This document shows, piece by piece, positions 11,322 through 22,552 of a stretch of DNA of 64,000 bases. The stretch is taken from assembly GCA_037954665.1 (NCBI GenBank), contig JBBMOL010000139.1:476232-540231 (forward strand). The letters are read 5' to 3'. The notes beneath the pieces were generated by a model. That model had not been told where the DNA came from. It worked only from the letters and a program-made list of their open reading frames with translations, and searched no databases. Origin of the DNA: Laguncularia racemosa (taxonomy: Eukaryota > Streptophyta > Magnoliopsida > Myrtales > Combretaceae). Both the position numbers and the translations under genes were made by a program. Numbering within the stretch: position 1 is the first letter of the stretch; each line of letters begins with the position of its first letter.

Positions 11322-11406
11322 AATTGGGCCAGCTCAGCTGGCTCGTGTGTGCGCCTGGGAACGTGTGGAGGGTCTAAGGTCGCGAGTTCGAATCTTCCCC
11401 CCGAGC
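11322..11406 (+). repeat. tRNA-like block (A box and B box) inside LTR U3
   Basis: AGCTCAGCTGG at 11331-11341 resembles the Pol III A box and GAGTTCGAATC at 11384-11394 resembles the B box. They are separated by about 42 bases, within the range of tRNA genes and tRNA-derived SINE heads. A plausible acceptor stem and a terminal CCA are not present, so this is not a tRNA gene. It looks like a SINE head or tRNA fragment captured by the LTR. The GC content is higher than in flanking LTR sequence. Confidence 0.55.
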
Positions 11407-11739
11407 ACTTTGTGTAATTTTTTTTGCCTTTCGTCTGGAGCTACCACGTGGCAGCGTGTGATTGGCCGAGGGAAGTCACGCGTGTCGCGCGTGATTGTCT
11501 TCTTCACCCGAACGGACGCTAGAGGAAGTCGAAGCAGGTTTGACGAAGGCGGAATCGACCATTTTTCCTCAAATCTTTTGGATTGCTATCAAGATAAAGC
11601 CAAATCTATCAGATAAATCAAAGAAAAACAAGAGATCAACATCAAATCGCCGAGATAAAACCAAATCTAAAAAACGAAAAAAATATGGGTTTATCCAAAT
11701 CGCCGGATTTGAGCTTATCCGGAGGAGTTTGCAAGCACC

Positions 11740-11747
11740 TATAAATA
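11740..11747 (+). promoter_or_regulatory. TATA box of the Tat LTR promoter
   Basis: TATAAATA followed by GAGGAGGAGGGG. Transcription would be expected to start around 11770-11778, which matches the first base of this window in the 5' LTR alignment. Confidence 0.7.
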
Positions 11748-13204
11748 GAGGAGGAGGGGAGGAAGCTAGATCACAGATCAAAAGCGAGAGAAAAGAGTGA
11801 ATCGGAGACCACCGGAGGAAATCAAAGCCGCGACCGCCGATCAAAGCTGAGCAACCACTAGGAGGCATTTTTGGAGCAAACCACCGTCACCATTGGATTC
11901 CTCATCCTCGATAACCTAGGATTCGACACCTCACCCGCTGCAAAAGGTCGCCGGAACGCCGTCAACGAGCACTCCTCGCCACCGTGTCTGACCGATCCGA
12001 CCCGACCCGCTTCGACCCGATTCGACCCGACCCGCGTACTGACCCGGATCCAGGTAAGTTGGATTTTCCGGATTTTTTTTTCGAATTTTGTTTATTTATT
12101 TTATTTGTTTTTATTTGATTTATTAATTTATTAGTTATTTATTAATTTGTTATTTATTTGTTAGTTATTTATTTATTTATTTATGTTTCCATAAATAGGA
12201 AAATGTTAGAAATTAGATTTTTTTTAGGATTTAATAATTTAAAAAAATAATAAAAATAAAAATAAAAAAATAATAAAAATGTAGAGAATAATAATAAAAA
12301 TATTAGGAAAATAACAATAAAACTTTAGATTTTAAAATATGATAGATAATAACTTATGATAAAATTTTTAACAAAAATTATGAAAAATTAATAAAAAATC
12401 ATCAAAAAATAATAAAAATAATAAAAAACTATAGAAATCATAAAAATTATAAAAATTATAGAAGAATAAGGAGAAATCGAAAAAATGATAAAAAATCATA
12501 AAAGTTACAAAGAAAATCATAAAAATTCATAAAAAATTCATAAAAATTATAAGAATGAGTTTTAGCACTTAGAAAAATCATTTTCCTCAAATAAATCCAA
12601 AATTGATGTTTTCCTAAAAATTATTTTCAAAAATCAAATTATTAAGCTTAGGCTTAGATTTTTTTAGAAAAATCCCAAAAATATTAAAAACATAAATCAA
12701 AAGATATTTTCAAAATTAAAATCCACAAACCCACTAAATATTTTCAGGAAAAGCGAACTACGGTTTGTTTGATCCTGAATAGCAGGTACGTAGGCACCCG
12801 TTTGGGTCAACCCATAAAATGAAATAAAAAATCATTTTTTCAAATAACTCATTCAAAAACACAAAGCAACAGAAACAAAATAAAAGACATTTCTAGATAG
12901 AAATAATTTTAGGAGATTAGGTGGTAACCGTAAGGTTTTAATAGGTTAGCCTTCGAACTTAGAAACTCTGGTTTTCCTTTTCCTCTTTTCACAAAAAATG
13001 AGAAGAGGAAATCACGACGACTAGTGGTCCAAATTAAGACTAATCCGCTCCTTTAGTTTTAATTCAATCTTTCCCAACAACAGTTGGGTGGCGACTCCAA
13101 AATTAAACGAAGTTCCTAACTCAAGTCGAGGATCTATATTAGATGAGCATAGGGTCTAGTCTAGATCGGATTAGGAATGGGAAAATTCAAAATTAGACTC
13201 GACA

Positions 13205-14171
13205 GCAAGTATAGTGCTGCAAAACATAAAGAGATAGAAATAGAGAAATTAAGTCTAGAATTTAATGTGGACTTCAAACTACCCTCCGCTTTCCACAAAC
13301 ATACAACCGCCTCCAATAGAGAACTTTAGTATATTTTATTAGTCAACTCAATCACAATGGCTTAGAAAGCCTACCCAAAGTTTCATACTCTCAAATATAG
13401 GTATAGTGCACTCTCTCAAAGAATTTTGTAAGTTTAGAATACTTACCACTATAGTAGGATTTCACTAGATTTTGTAAATTGTGAATAGATAAGACAATAA
13501 TTTTGATGAACAAGAGGAAAAGATGATATATTATAATTAGGAGATGAATCAATCTTCAAAAACTTGAGTTAGTGTAGTATTTATAAGCTTCAAGCCGAGA
13601 ATGCCTATTATTCCCTCCATCTCTTTATTTAATGTAGAGATGGCCTTTTAGTAGCTTGATTTTGGTCCTATCAATCGGTCAGTAGAGATAGAAACTCTAT
13701 CATTTTGAGTGGCGTTTGCATGCTTCTGTGTAACGCCCTAGAACCTAAAATGCTTTCTATTTCTTTCTTTCTTTGTTTTTGTGTGTGGTATTTTACACTC
13801 TAAAGATGCTAAGGAGATAAAAGGTTAGGGAATTTCCTAACCTCTCATAATTAGTCACTACCTTATCTCCTGTCTAGTTGATAGTAGGTGTTTATACTTA
13901 GTAAGCAAAATAGCTTACTCGAATGCTAACTCGATTGGCACTAGATAGTAGCCATTAATCTTGTAAAGAACTCCTGGAAGCATTCTATAAACTCACAACA
14001 CAAACACATATACATATTCATATATTCCAAACAAAGAACATGTTGATTCAATCAATTATGAATTATTTAAGATGTGATATAGGCAAGTTAAGTTTGGTTT
14101 TAGGAGTTAATTCATTTTATTAAGATAAGTTGTCTCACATGAAAACTTCATGTGAACTTATCAGTTCAACA
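13205..14171 (-). repeat. copia 3' LTR, truncated by the Tat insertion
   Basis: Aligns with 18330-19176: shared blocks include AAAGAGATAGAAATAGAGAA, the GCTTCAAGCCGAGAAT block, and CATGTTGATTCAATCAATTA. Divergence is substantial, with an extra block of about 120 bases at 13735-13855. About 160 bases corresponding to 18171-18330 are missing on the low side because the Tat element sits there; they should lie left of the window. Confidence 0.8.
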
Positions 14172-14181
14172 ATCTCCCCCC
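14172..14181 (-). other. polypurine tract of the copia element
   Basis: ATCTCCCCCC on the plus strand reads GGGGGGAGAT on the minus strand, abutting the LTR start TGTTGAAC. Confidence 0.65.
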
Positions 14182-14242
14182 TCTAATAAGGACAAAACTT
14201 TACAACACGAAGTACTCCTCCTTAGTTAAGCATTTGGTTTCT

Positions 14243-14582
14243 AAAAGAATTTGCAAGTTTAAGTCAAAAAACGTAATACCTAACTAGAGGGAATCTAAGA
14301 ATTTTTAAAACACCATTTTTTTAAGGGAGTATGAAGATTTGATATTTAAAAGCAAACTTAATTTGCAAAAGATGCACTTTAAGACTTAATCTTTCTCCCC
14401 TTTTGACCTCATAAAAGAATTTGCAAGTTTAAGTCTAAAAACTTGATACTTAACTAGAGGGAATCTAAGAATTTTTAAAACACCATTTTTTTTAAGGGAG
14501 TATGAAGATTTGATATTTAAAAGCAAACTTGATTTGCAAAAGATGCACTTTAAGACTCAATCTTTCTCCCCTTTTGACCTCA
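14243..14582 (-). repeat. 170-bp tandem duplication beside the copia 3' LTR
   Basis: Two head-to-tail copies (14243-14412 and 14413-14582) begin AAAAGAATTTGCAAGTTTAA and end with CTCCCCTTTTGACCTCAT. They differ at only a few positions. Each carries the AGGTCAAAAGGGGAGAAA motif on the minus strand that resembles the PPT-proximal region of plant copia elements. Confidence 0.9.
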
Positions 14583-14969
14583 TAAAAAGAATGAAAAGTT
14601 GAATGCCAGACAATTAAAAGAAAAAAATAACTTTGAGCCAAGAAACCAGCATGAACTTAGTTTAAGCCAAAGCACATGCTCTCTACAACTCTTTAATACA
14701 AAGCTCAAACACAACCTAAACTAAGAAAATTGCAACACAAATTGTACAAAGCATACTTTAAGAATAATAATAAGTGTAATGCAAAAAATTTATAGCAACA
14801 TTGCCAAAAGGCCAAAAGGCTAAGCCTAACCACAATAAATACAACAAAAGAAGTACGTCAAGAGGCTAAAGGACAAGTCTGATCACAACAAGAGAAAGGA
14901 AGCAAACCAAGAACAACTAAGATTCTAGATCATCGTCGGAGGTGTTATGATCTAAAGAAGGATAAGGGT

Positions 14970-15520
14970 TTAGAATTAATCAAATAAGGCTTGTTGTTGC
15001 TGTTGAATGGTATTAAAGTGGGTGTTAATGCCATGGACCTCATCCCTCACATCCTAGTAAAAGTTGATAAACTCATAATAAAACTAGGAGATGAAAGGTG
15101 GGATGGATTGGGCAAGACACTAATAGCACTAGTAAACTCACTTGGCTTTCCTTGATCAATTGTCTCACTTAGCTCTCCTTAACCTTCAGGCTCATCTTGC
15201 CTATCATCTGATTCAACCTGTTCTCGAATTTCTCCTCCACCTCTAATTGAGGATAAAGGTTGCTTCCTAACTCATTTTCTCCCTTTCGACCTATATAGAC
15301 CCTTGGTTACACTTTCTTAGTTGTTTGAAAGTGAAGAACTCTAGAGGGTGCACTAAACTCAACCTCTTTGCACTACAATAATTACGTAATCAATCCACCC
15401 AAGAGTAACCCTCTATTAGGTCCATTTGTCACCTTCTCAAAACAATTAAAAATCAAATCAAAGTAAAAAATCTTGGTATTCTAAATAGGTGACCCATTTA
15501 CCAAAGATTGCTATTTGAAA
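14970..15520 (-). pseudogene. possible envelope-like ORF remnant of the copia element
   Basis: On the minus strand, 15470-15400 reads IFYFDLIFNCFEKVTNGPNR then GLLLGGLIT before stops. Further on, near 15050-14985, a hydrophilic stretch contains INTHFNTIQQQQQALFD. SIRE-type copia elements carry an envelope-like ORF between pol and the 3' LTR, and position and orientation fit. I see this similarity only as pattern recall; the reading frame is broken several times, and it may be unrelated decayed sequence. Confidence 0.3.
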
Positions 15521-18160
15521 CCTATAGATGTTGGCCTTTCTAAGGAGCATAATTATACATAATAAAGATGTTTCATACATCAAGCTTAGGGGTAATTGAG
15601 TAGTTCTTAAGTTCATTTCAATTTTCCATTTTTTTCCTAACTTCTCTCACATTGAACACTTGCTCCTAAAACACAATTTGATTCCTCTCAAATTGATTTT
15701 AATAAATGAAACCACCATTACTTATTCCCAATAGATCGCAAATATCCACACGATCAATTTCAATTCTATAACCATACACATATGTATATAATTTTTGCGT
15801 TAGTGTTTCAAATTGATTAAATGAATTAGTTAGTGAACCAATTAAGGATATGATCAAATTGATTTAAAGAAATTTTGAATTTGGTTCATCTTTAGGGGAT
15901 TTGTTCTTAAACTAATTAAATTTTAGTGTCAAATTAATTATTTCGTTTTAGCTAAGTTGAAAACTAGTTTATGATATGAATTGATTATGTTCAAAAGAAC
16001 TAGTTTGATCCACCAATGGGGAATGCCTAGCCCGTGTTTTTATTTGCCATATTATTCATTTTAAGTTATGATCTATTTAGTTATTCTATCATACATAGTA
16101 GAGGCCCATTTACCATTAATTACAATTTAAGCCCATAGTTTACCACAAACACATTCTAACAATTGTAATATGTATCATGGAGATCAAACTCATTCTAATT
16201 ACAATTTTGATCTATAATTTTGATTTGATTTTGGGTAAAACTTGTTTAGATTTTGAAGAAATGAAATGTAGAAATAAAATCAAAAGCTTGAATTGTACAT
16301 AAATAAATGATAATTTCAAATCTCATGAAAAAAGCACGTTTGTAGTAACTTGAGATGGTGATTATAAATCAAACTTACATTTTATTATGATTAAGTTGAA
16401 TGTTCATGATGAACACTTTAGATATGCTAAGAACATTCAAACTTAAATCCAGAAATTAATATACATAAATAATTCCAATTATCATAAGACTTTTCATAAT
16501 GCATCAAAGTATACCATAACAAGAACACATTATAATAAATTTCCTACAATTAAAATATAATTAATCATCATTTATACTTTAATTAGATGATCAAGGATAT
16601 ATTAAAATTTTTTGAAAAAATTCTGTAAACTGAACCAAATCAAAATGACACCTTTTCTAACCATTCCAACTTCAAATTAAATTAAATCAACTCTAACTTA
16701 ATCACAACCTCTTCCATTCACTATGTCATCATTTTAACTCAATAATTAACATGAGACAAACATGGAATTCACTCCAATCAGCTACGATCATAAATTGAAC
16801 TCCTCAACACTCAAAACATACTCAAATTAAACCAAACTTGATTCTATTATTAAACCAACATCCTAAACTAATTCCTAGCCATTTGTAATTACCAAACCTA
16901 TCAAGAACAATATAATTACACACTAAAATACCATTTAATCCTCTACAGTTATAGCCACACATGTTCATCACTAATTGATAATTTTAATTCATCAAGCTTA
17001 CTTTTAAACACTCAAATATCATCCTAAACTGACATTTATCATATCCCATCAATCAAATACAAGAAATCAATTAAGAACATACCTAAATCCATCCATAAAA
17101 TCCACAGCACGAACGTAAAACATACATTTTACACTTTTAAACTTCAATTCATCAATTACTATTAATTTCAAATAGCTAATTAACACTTCTAAACATTAAA
17201 TCACATGAATTTAACCAATCAAACACCAAGTTCATAACCACACAAGTATTACGCCCCACCAAATATTTATTTCATCATTCCAACATCTTCATTACTAAAT
17301 TAAAGACCAAACATTACTCATTTATCAATTCAAATTTAAATTGAACACTTATCTTGATTTTAGATACACCTAAATACTTACTAATCATTTTTAAAACTTA
17401 TAAAACCCAATTCCTCCACCAAAACCCAAATTGAACTTTGATATCAAAGAATTAACCTATAGTCACTATATTAAACTTGTAAATCACTAAAATTTATATA
17501 ATATAATTCAAATTCGACTTCAAATATTGGAATTGAAGTCACCTTCCACTAGAGAGGTTCACACAACCTTATAACTCTCCACCTTACAAAAATTTACAAT
17601 GAAACATCTAAATTAATACTTAAAATTCATAGATTAGATGATCATAAATAACACATCTAAATTCTAAACTTTTATTCAACATTTTAACTAAAAGATGTCA
17701 CGACCACAAGATGTATTCAACTTTAATGCTTGATTTTTCTTCAATTGTCTTGAATTCCTTGATTAAATCATCATTTGAAGTTACGCCTTGATATAATTGA
17801 GTTGAAATTGAACTTCATAAATGAAATTAAAGATTAACTCACCTAATAGAACTCGAATTCCTTAGTCTCAAGCTACCTTAGCTAAATTACTTTGCAATTG
17901 ACTTGAATTAACTAGAAAATTGGATAAAAATCATTAGTTACCTTTGTTCCTGATTATACATGTGAGGTCAAATTTGTAATTTGATTTTCTAAAATTTTAA
18001 TTTGACATCTAATTTGACTTTAATTAATTCCTTGGATTTTTTATTCATGAAAATTACTAACTTTGGGATATTTTATTCTACAAATTCTAGTCTATTTGTT
18101 GTCATGATTTTTTTATTTTAAATTGCAATAGAGCAAGTAATGAGCTTTAGAGACTAACTT
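15521..18160. other. copia interior without recognisable coding sequence
   Basis: Very A/T-rich. I find no gag, integrase or RT motif on either strand. It may be deeply decayed internal sequence or unrelated DNA that replaced pol. Confidence 0.5.
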
Positions 18161-19176
18161 TGGTACCAGTTATAATGCTAGATTAGAACTTAAGAAAGTG
18201 GTTGGGGATTGGGGGTTAGGGGGTTTGGGTGGGTGTTAGAGGAGGGTTGAATTAAGAATTATCACAACTTTTGACATTTTTTTTATTTAATCACATTTAA
18301 TAACCAATTTATCAATAAAAGAGTAAACAAACATAATAAGTACTAGAAATGTAAAGAGATAGAAATAGAGAAATCAAGCTTGAGATTTAATATGGAGTTA
18401 TTGCCCTCTACTTTCTATAGACATACAATCTCCTCTAATTAAGAACTCAATCACAGTTTACTAATCAACTTGATCGCAATAGCTAAAAGAGACTACATAA
18501 CATTTCACAGTCTCAAATATAAGTATAGTGTACTCTCTTAAAGAATTTTGCAAGTTTTGAATATGTAGCATTATACTAAGGTTTCAATAGATTTTTTAAG
18601 GACATGACAATAATTTTGGTGAACAAAAGGACAAGAGAATATATTGCAATTAGGAGCTTAATCAATCTTTAAATACTTGAGTTAATGGAGTAATTATAAG
18701 CTTCAAGCCGAGAATATTTGCGATTCCCTCCATCTCTCTTCATTTAATGTAGGATCGGCATTTAACAACTAGTTTTTGTTGCTATTTCTTAGAGGCTACA
18801 TATGCTACTAACCAATTGGTAAAAGTAGAAACTTTACTGTTTTGAATGGCATTCGCATGTCTTGACCCATTACCAGCTTGTCTCCTATCTTGTCAATTCA
18901 GTAAGAAAAATAACCTATCGACTAAATGCTAACTTTGTTGGCATTCGAACAGTAGCCACTAATCCTATAGAAAACTCCTACAAACCTTCCACAAACTCCA
19001 CAACAAAAACACACATATGTATTTATATATTTCAAATAAAGAGCATGTTGATTCAATCAATTATGAGTTATTTGAGATATGATATAGGAAAGTTAATTTT
19101 CGTTTTAGAAGTTAATTCATTTTATCAAACTAAGTTTTGTCTCATAAAATTTTTTTATGAACCTATTGATTCATCA
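18160..19176 (-). repeat. copia 5' LTR with PBS-like site at its inner edge
   Basis: Direct repeat of 13205-14171. Its outer end (19176) reads TGATGAATCAATAGG on the minus strand, a diverged version of TGTTGAACTGATAAG. At the inner side TGGTACCAAAGTTAG (minus strand, about 18156-18170) resembles the common copia primer site TGGTATCAGAG with transition changes. The ORF at 18862-19209 is spurious. Confidence 0.7.
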
Positions 19177-20520
19177 ATAGAAGGATATATGTTAAAGACA
19201 ATTTTTTGATGGTGTCATAAAAAAGAAAAAAACTTCAATATTGTCAAATTCTTTAAACTCTAATGAGTATTGTCTTGTCTAAAGTTTGTCCAAGAGACAT
19301 TTAGTATGTAATATAATTTCCTATAAAATAAAGGAGAACAAATTCAAGTAAGCTTTTTAATATAGTGAACAACGATAGCATCAAAGTCAAACCGTGATGC
19401 CATTAAAGGTTGCAATTAAATATTTTCTCTATATTGTGTACAATTTAAAATTTAGGAGCAAAAAAGGGGACGAAAAAAGTAAGTTTAACCTCATCCTCAT
19501 GAAGCAATATATTTGGGATATGAATTTACAAATGTTAAAAGTCTAGCACCATAGCTTATCTCTCAAACAATTACAACATTACAACAAAAGTAAAGAGATT
19601 GAATTTACTCAAAAAATTTGGACAAGAGATATAGTGAATTCAAAGAGATGAGTATAACATAAATTTGAAAGAGATTGAACTAGAATAGGAGTCCTCAAAG
19701 TCTCAAAGAGTTTCCCAGTAGTTAAGAAGAGAAGACAATAACATCTAGGTTGCAACTAGAATTGAAACTTAAAATGATACAAACTATAACAAAATATTAT
19801 TGATTGTCTGGAATTTGGAAACTACTACTTATGAAAAGGCCTATGACATAAATTTGGTGTAAAGCAAAAGAAAATGGTTTTTTTTTTTTCTTTTTGGTAA
19901 TTATTATTTTTTAAAACGTATAAGTATGTCCTTAAAAACCACAAGAGCCTTACATATTTATAATGGTAACTAAAGTAAAAGATCATTAAATAAAAAAGAA
20001 AATGTGGGTAGAGGCCATAGCAACTCCCATAATCCCATCATATGAGGAAGCAATTTTTGTTTCCATTAGAATACAAAAGAAACACCTCAAATGCATCCTC
20101 ATAGCTAGCTAAAACTCATAAGCATTTAGTCACTTTGCATTTGTATTATCAACATAAAAGTATCACTTTCATTTGCTTTCTCTTAACATGGTTAAAGAAT
20201 ACATACCTTAGTTCTATTCATTCAATTATTACAACCTATTTATAACTAATAATTCTAAAAGTTTTCTAAATATATCCCATCTAAAATTTTACATCTTTAC
20301 TAGCTATTTATAACCAATAATCTTAACATAAAATTGTAGTATAACTACATTTAATATATTCTTCATTGGCTTCTATTGTTTTAGGTAGGAGAAATGTGAA
20401 AAAAAGGGGGGGGGGGGGGGGGGGGGGGTTGAAATAAGAGCATGCACTGGATTCTATATAGTAAAGGATAACTTGCACCCACTCTTTAAAAACTTCGAAA
20501 GTTGCATGAACCTTTAGCCT
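19177..20520. other. unclassified A/T-rich DNA with a G23 run
   Basis: No gene or element seen. A run of 23 G occupies 20406-20428, preceded by AAAAA, which is a plausible assembly weak point. Confidence 0.6.
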
Positions 20521-20702
20521 TTTTAAAAGTCTACACTTACCCCTTTGAGAAGCTTATGTGGTAGTTCATGTGTAAATTGTTGTTGATGCAAACATTAATG
20601 TGGTGATTAATTGACCATTTTTAATTAATTTTTTTAGCATTTGCATCAACAACAATTTACACATGGACTACCACATAAGGGGTAAGTGTTGACTTTTCAA
20701 AA
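20521..20702. repeat. fold-back (MITE-like) inverted repeat
   Basis: Arms 20521-20592 and 20640-20702 are near-perfect inverted copies: GTAAATTGTTGTTGATGCAA on the left matches TTGCATCAACAACAATTTAC on the right, and ACTTACCCCTT pairs with AAGGGGTAAGT. The loop is about 47 bases. Weaker pairing may extend outward to about 20456 and 20740. No clear target duplication was found, so the superfamily is open. The ORF 20686-20883 overlaps it and is not supported. Confidence 0.75.
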
Positions 20703-22552
20703 AACCGCAATGTTTAAAATTTCCAAGGGTGATCCATATAATTTATTCAATAGTAAAATTGTTAAAGAATTTGGGGGAAATGGTTTTTATTTCATAGAAA
20801 AGAAAAAAATTTTAATCGAGAAATATATTTTCAATCTTCAAACTAGAAGAATATTTAAGAGTAGTACTAGTTTTTTGGTTTAATTAGAAAATCCTAGATT
20901 AGTTTCTATTACCTTATGGTCCATCTACTTGTTATCAAAATTTGTTTATATTGATTTTGCTCATGTGTGATGTTTTTTTAAAGTGGTTCAATTGATGGAA
21001 ATTGTGGAATTAAATACGAGAAGCTTAAGTCTATCTACTATTAAGGGTGTTACTCACCTACACTTACATTTTTTTGAAAAATTAAATTTGAGAAACGAGT
21101 TAGCAAGTATATTTATTGCAAGCGTAGTTTAGTAATGGAAAGAAGGTCAATCACCAAGGAGCTTTTATGTTAAGCACTAGACCCTATGAGTTTTTTTCCC
21201 TAAGTTAAGCAATCCAAATTTAATTAAATGAAAGTAAAAACTAAAAAATTAAATGAACACAAAAAACCTTATGTTCTAACAACACTTTGTGGGTTTTGGA
21301 GGTTAGAAAACTTTGAAAATTGAATTGGGTTTACAAAATATATTTTCACCCATATTAATGTGATTGCTTGAATCAATATTTGAAATTGACTAAACAAGAT
21401 TTAACCAAATTCATATGAATTTGCTCACCTCTTGAAAGTGCATTGTTCTAATTATAGCATAAATCTTCTGTCAAGGTGGTTTATTTATAATTATCAATTA
21501 ATGGTAACTTGCTATACTAGTTAAAATTATAAATCAAACACTGCCAAGTGATCCAAACCATATTTTTAACCACATCACAAATGTGAGTAAATGAGTTTCA
21601 TTGAAACTTGCATATCCTTATGATGTGTTCTTTCCCAAAAACCTAAGTCATGTTTATTACAAGTTATTGAACCCCTCATTTCTTTAACTCTATCTATCTA
21701 AGAAGAGATCACCAAGTACTAATTATTAGACAATAAACACAATAGTTAAACACACATAATATTCTAAATAAACATCTAATTGAGTCAAAGCAACATTAAC
21801 ACATCAAACCCATCATTGCAAAACCCATAATATTATAAACACAATATATTAATATTGATAATAAGTATAATCAAGCTTTACATAATACAAGAGTAAGGAT
21901 TAGAAAGTACTTAAATCAAAATTCTTCAATAGAGTCCCTAATTCCATTCACCTAATAACTTGGCATTGCTTAATTATCTTGAAAAACTCTTCATAAGTGG
22001 GCCAGTTGGATTCATATTTTAATTTCTAGTTCTCTTAACATGAATTGAGAAATAAACAAGTGGGCTTTCTTTTAAAGATTGTTAAATATGAGGCAAGCCC
22101 TTTGTCCTTCTTATCATCTAATAACCAATGAAAATTTAGGACCACTCAAAATGAAGAAGCTCTAGTTGCTCTCTAGCTCAAGACTTCCTTTAATTACTGA
22201 ATACGATACATAATATGTAATTAGAATATGTAGCTCCTAATTTGTGTTTGAGTCTTGAAAGTGTGCTCTTCTAATTTTGTAAGGGTTGAACATGATTGAA
22301 TCGTGAAATGTGGCTTGTTGCTTAAAGTTGCCAATTGTCATTAGAAAGGCAATTAGTTGCTATATGTTCCCACGAGTCTACTCTTGTATTGTAATCTTCA
22401 ATTGAGTTTGCTAAACTTGTGTTGTGTGCATGAAGTTCAATATGTAAGCTTGCACGTGTGTTTTTACATTGCTTTGATCAAATTGCTGGACATGTGAGTG
22501 TAATGTCTTTATAGGAGGCTTAATAAAATTGCTTGAAAGTTACTATATTACA
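20703..22552. other. unclassified A/T-rich DNA, no gene seen
   Basis: No ORF over 65 codons with any recognisable motif, no direct or inverted repeat pair noticed. Confidence 0.55.

Larger units (their letters stand above)
1..13204 (+). mobile_element. Ty3/gypsy LTR retrotransposon, Tat lineage (5' end cut off by window)
   Basis: Bases 1-1389 recur at about 11775-13204 as a direct repeat, so they are the 3' two-thirds of the 5' LTR and the element enters from outside the window. Internal order is PBS, small ORF remnant, gag, aspartic protease, RT, RNase H, second RNase H, integrase, a tandem array, PPT, 3' LTR. The second (archaeal-type) RNase H between RNase H and integrase and the repeats between integrase and 3' LTR are known hallmarks of the Tat/Ogre/Retand lineage. 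Coding is broken by many in-frame stops and frameshifts. The two LTRs are still very similar over their shared part, so insertion is fairly recent relative to the copia element it sits in. The left target-site copy lies outside the window. Confidence 0.93.
11047..13204 (+). repeat. 3' LTR of the Tat element, complete (2158 bp)
   Basis: Starts TGTAAATACCCC and ends GACTCGACA, thus TG...CA. The right part matches window bases 1-1389. U3 contains a tRNA-like block (11322-11406) and a TATA box at 11740. R/U5 begins around 11775. The following GCAAGTA belongs to the copia LTR into which the element inserted. ORFs within it (11284-11616, 11495-11800, 11871-12134) overlap promoter and untranslated sequence and are not counted as genes. 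Confidence 0.93.
13205..19176 (-). mobile_element. old Ty1/copia element (SIRE-like), minus strand, largely non-coding, interrupted by the Tat insertion
   Basis: Two diverged direct repeats (13205-14171 and about 18171-19176) flank about 4 kb. On the minus strand a purine-rich GGGGGAGAT directly precedes TGTTGAACTGATAAG, the typical PPT-LTR junction of plant copia elements, so the 3' LTR is at the low-coordinate side. A PBS-like TGGTACCAAAGTTAG lies at the inner side of the other LTR. No integrase or RT could be read in the interior. Only a possible envelope-like remnant is left near the 3' LTR. Part of the low-coordinate LTR is cut off by the Tat element. Confidence 0.72.

Noticed and set aside
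11322..11406. functional tRNA gene
   Set aside because: A and B boxes are present but no acceptor stem or cloverleaf can be drawn.
11284..12134. three ORFs (110, 101 and 87 codons)
   Set aside because: They overlap the LTR promoter and R/U5; the homologous part in the other LTR differs in frame.
18862..19209. 115-codon ORF
   Set aside because: Lies inside the copia LTR; open by chance in A/T-rich sequence.
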